30,331 bases of DNA from a virus, in the IMG/VR virus record IMGVR_UViG_3300032323_002180, positions 1 to 30,331 of that record, one strand, 5' to 3'. Position numbers and translations under genes: made by a program. Under the pieces are notes generated by a model. It was not told the origin of the DNA. It was given only the letters and a program-made list of their open reading frames with translations, and ran no database searches. This document shows positions 30,231 through 30,331 of the stretch, piece after piece. Every line of letters begins with the position of its first letter. The stretch's first letter is position 1.

Positions 30231-30331
30231 TTACACTGCCGAGGCTATAGTGATCAGGGCAGTTATAGCTGTATTTAACCTTTGCTTGGTTTCAAATTGT
30301 GACACGTTTTCTGTGATGGTGATTTGACGCT
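30231..30331 (-). CDS. C-terminal end of a partial gene
   Basis: An open frame enters from the window edge and ends at TAA 30231-30233. The visible 32 or so residues include ITITENVSQFETKQRLNTAI and end ALITIASAV. It is supported by uninterrupted coding and by a stop 27 nt before the holin-like start. The function cannot be judged from the fragment. Confidence 0.55.
   Translation of the reverse strand, partial: RQITITENVSQFETKQRLNTAITALITIASAV

Noticed and set aside
1-30331. tRNA genes, CRISPR arrays, IS elements
   Set aside because: I saw no cloverleaf with T-loop signature, no regularly spaced repeats and no transposase-like motif on either strand.

Overview
This window looks like part of the genome of a tailed, T4-type (myovirus) phage of the kind found in marine and freshwater bacteria. 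The evidence is a T4-style replication and transcription core: a family-B DNA polymerase (gp43-like), a sliding clamp (gp45-like) and a DsbA-like dsDNA-binding late-transcription factor. Genes are tightly packed, with ATGA, TTGA and TAATG overlaps, and almost all lie on the minus strand. TAAATA boxes resembling the T4 late promoter (TATAAATA) sit in several of the gaps. The host cannot be named from the sequence alone.

Layout, from low to high coordinates (minus-strand transcription runs from high to low). (1) 1-6958: a partial unknown gene, a DUF465/YdcH-like small protein, a DpdA-like 7-deazaguanine DNA transglycosylase, the sliding clamp, a methyltransferase-like protein, DNA polymerase, a small unknown gene started by TTG, and dsbA. 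(2) 6988-7661: a plus-strand HNH homing endonuclease inserted against the grain, facing a small, apparently broken minus-strand ORF. (3) 7658-22715: a long run of virion or accessory genes. These are a conserved hypothetical, a deaminase-like protein, a Cys-rich protein, large coiled-coil or Cys-module proteins, a Dps ferritin, a GNAT acetyltransferase, a putative ADP-ribosyltransferase-like protein, a protein with an RWCTA motif, and a giant ~1546-residue polyvalent protein (nucleotidyltransferase, HExxH metallopeptidase and amidoligase-like domains). Many begin with a leader like MRxxEF(L/I)xE, similar to the capsid-targeting sequence of T4 internal proteins and Alt. (4) 22784-26244: a glycosyltransferase, an HxGH nucleotidylyltransferase and four small or medium unknown, probably structural or late, genes. 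(5) 26204-29335: a ClpA-type AAA+ unfoldase and a DnaJ-like co-chaperone. (6) 29391-30331: a secreted small protein, a one-helix membrane microprotein, a 3-TM holin-like protein and the end of another gene.

How the parts may work together (inference): the polymerase, clamp and DsbA serve replication and late transcription, and DpdA would swap guanine for a 7-deazaguanine in phage DNA to evade restriction. The block at 8.3-18.1 kb, with the giant gene beside it, may encode proteins packaged in the head and delivered with the DNA, as T4 does with Alt and the IP proteins. Two regulatory patterns deserve attention. Several genes have TAAATA only 4-7 nt before the start codon, so a T4-type late promoter would make leaderless or nearly leaderless mRNA. 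The glycosyltransferase gene has a late-promoter-like box inside a perfect hairpin next to its ribosome-binding site, the arrangement T4 uses to block early translation of late genes. No tRNA, CRISPR array or IS element was seen, and no gene-free stretch exceeds 300 bases.
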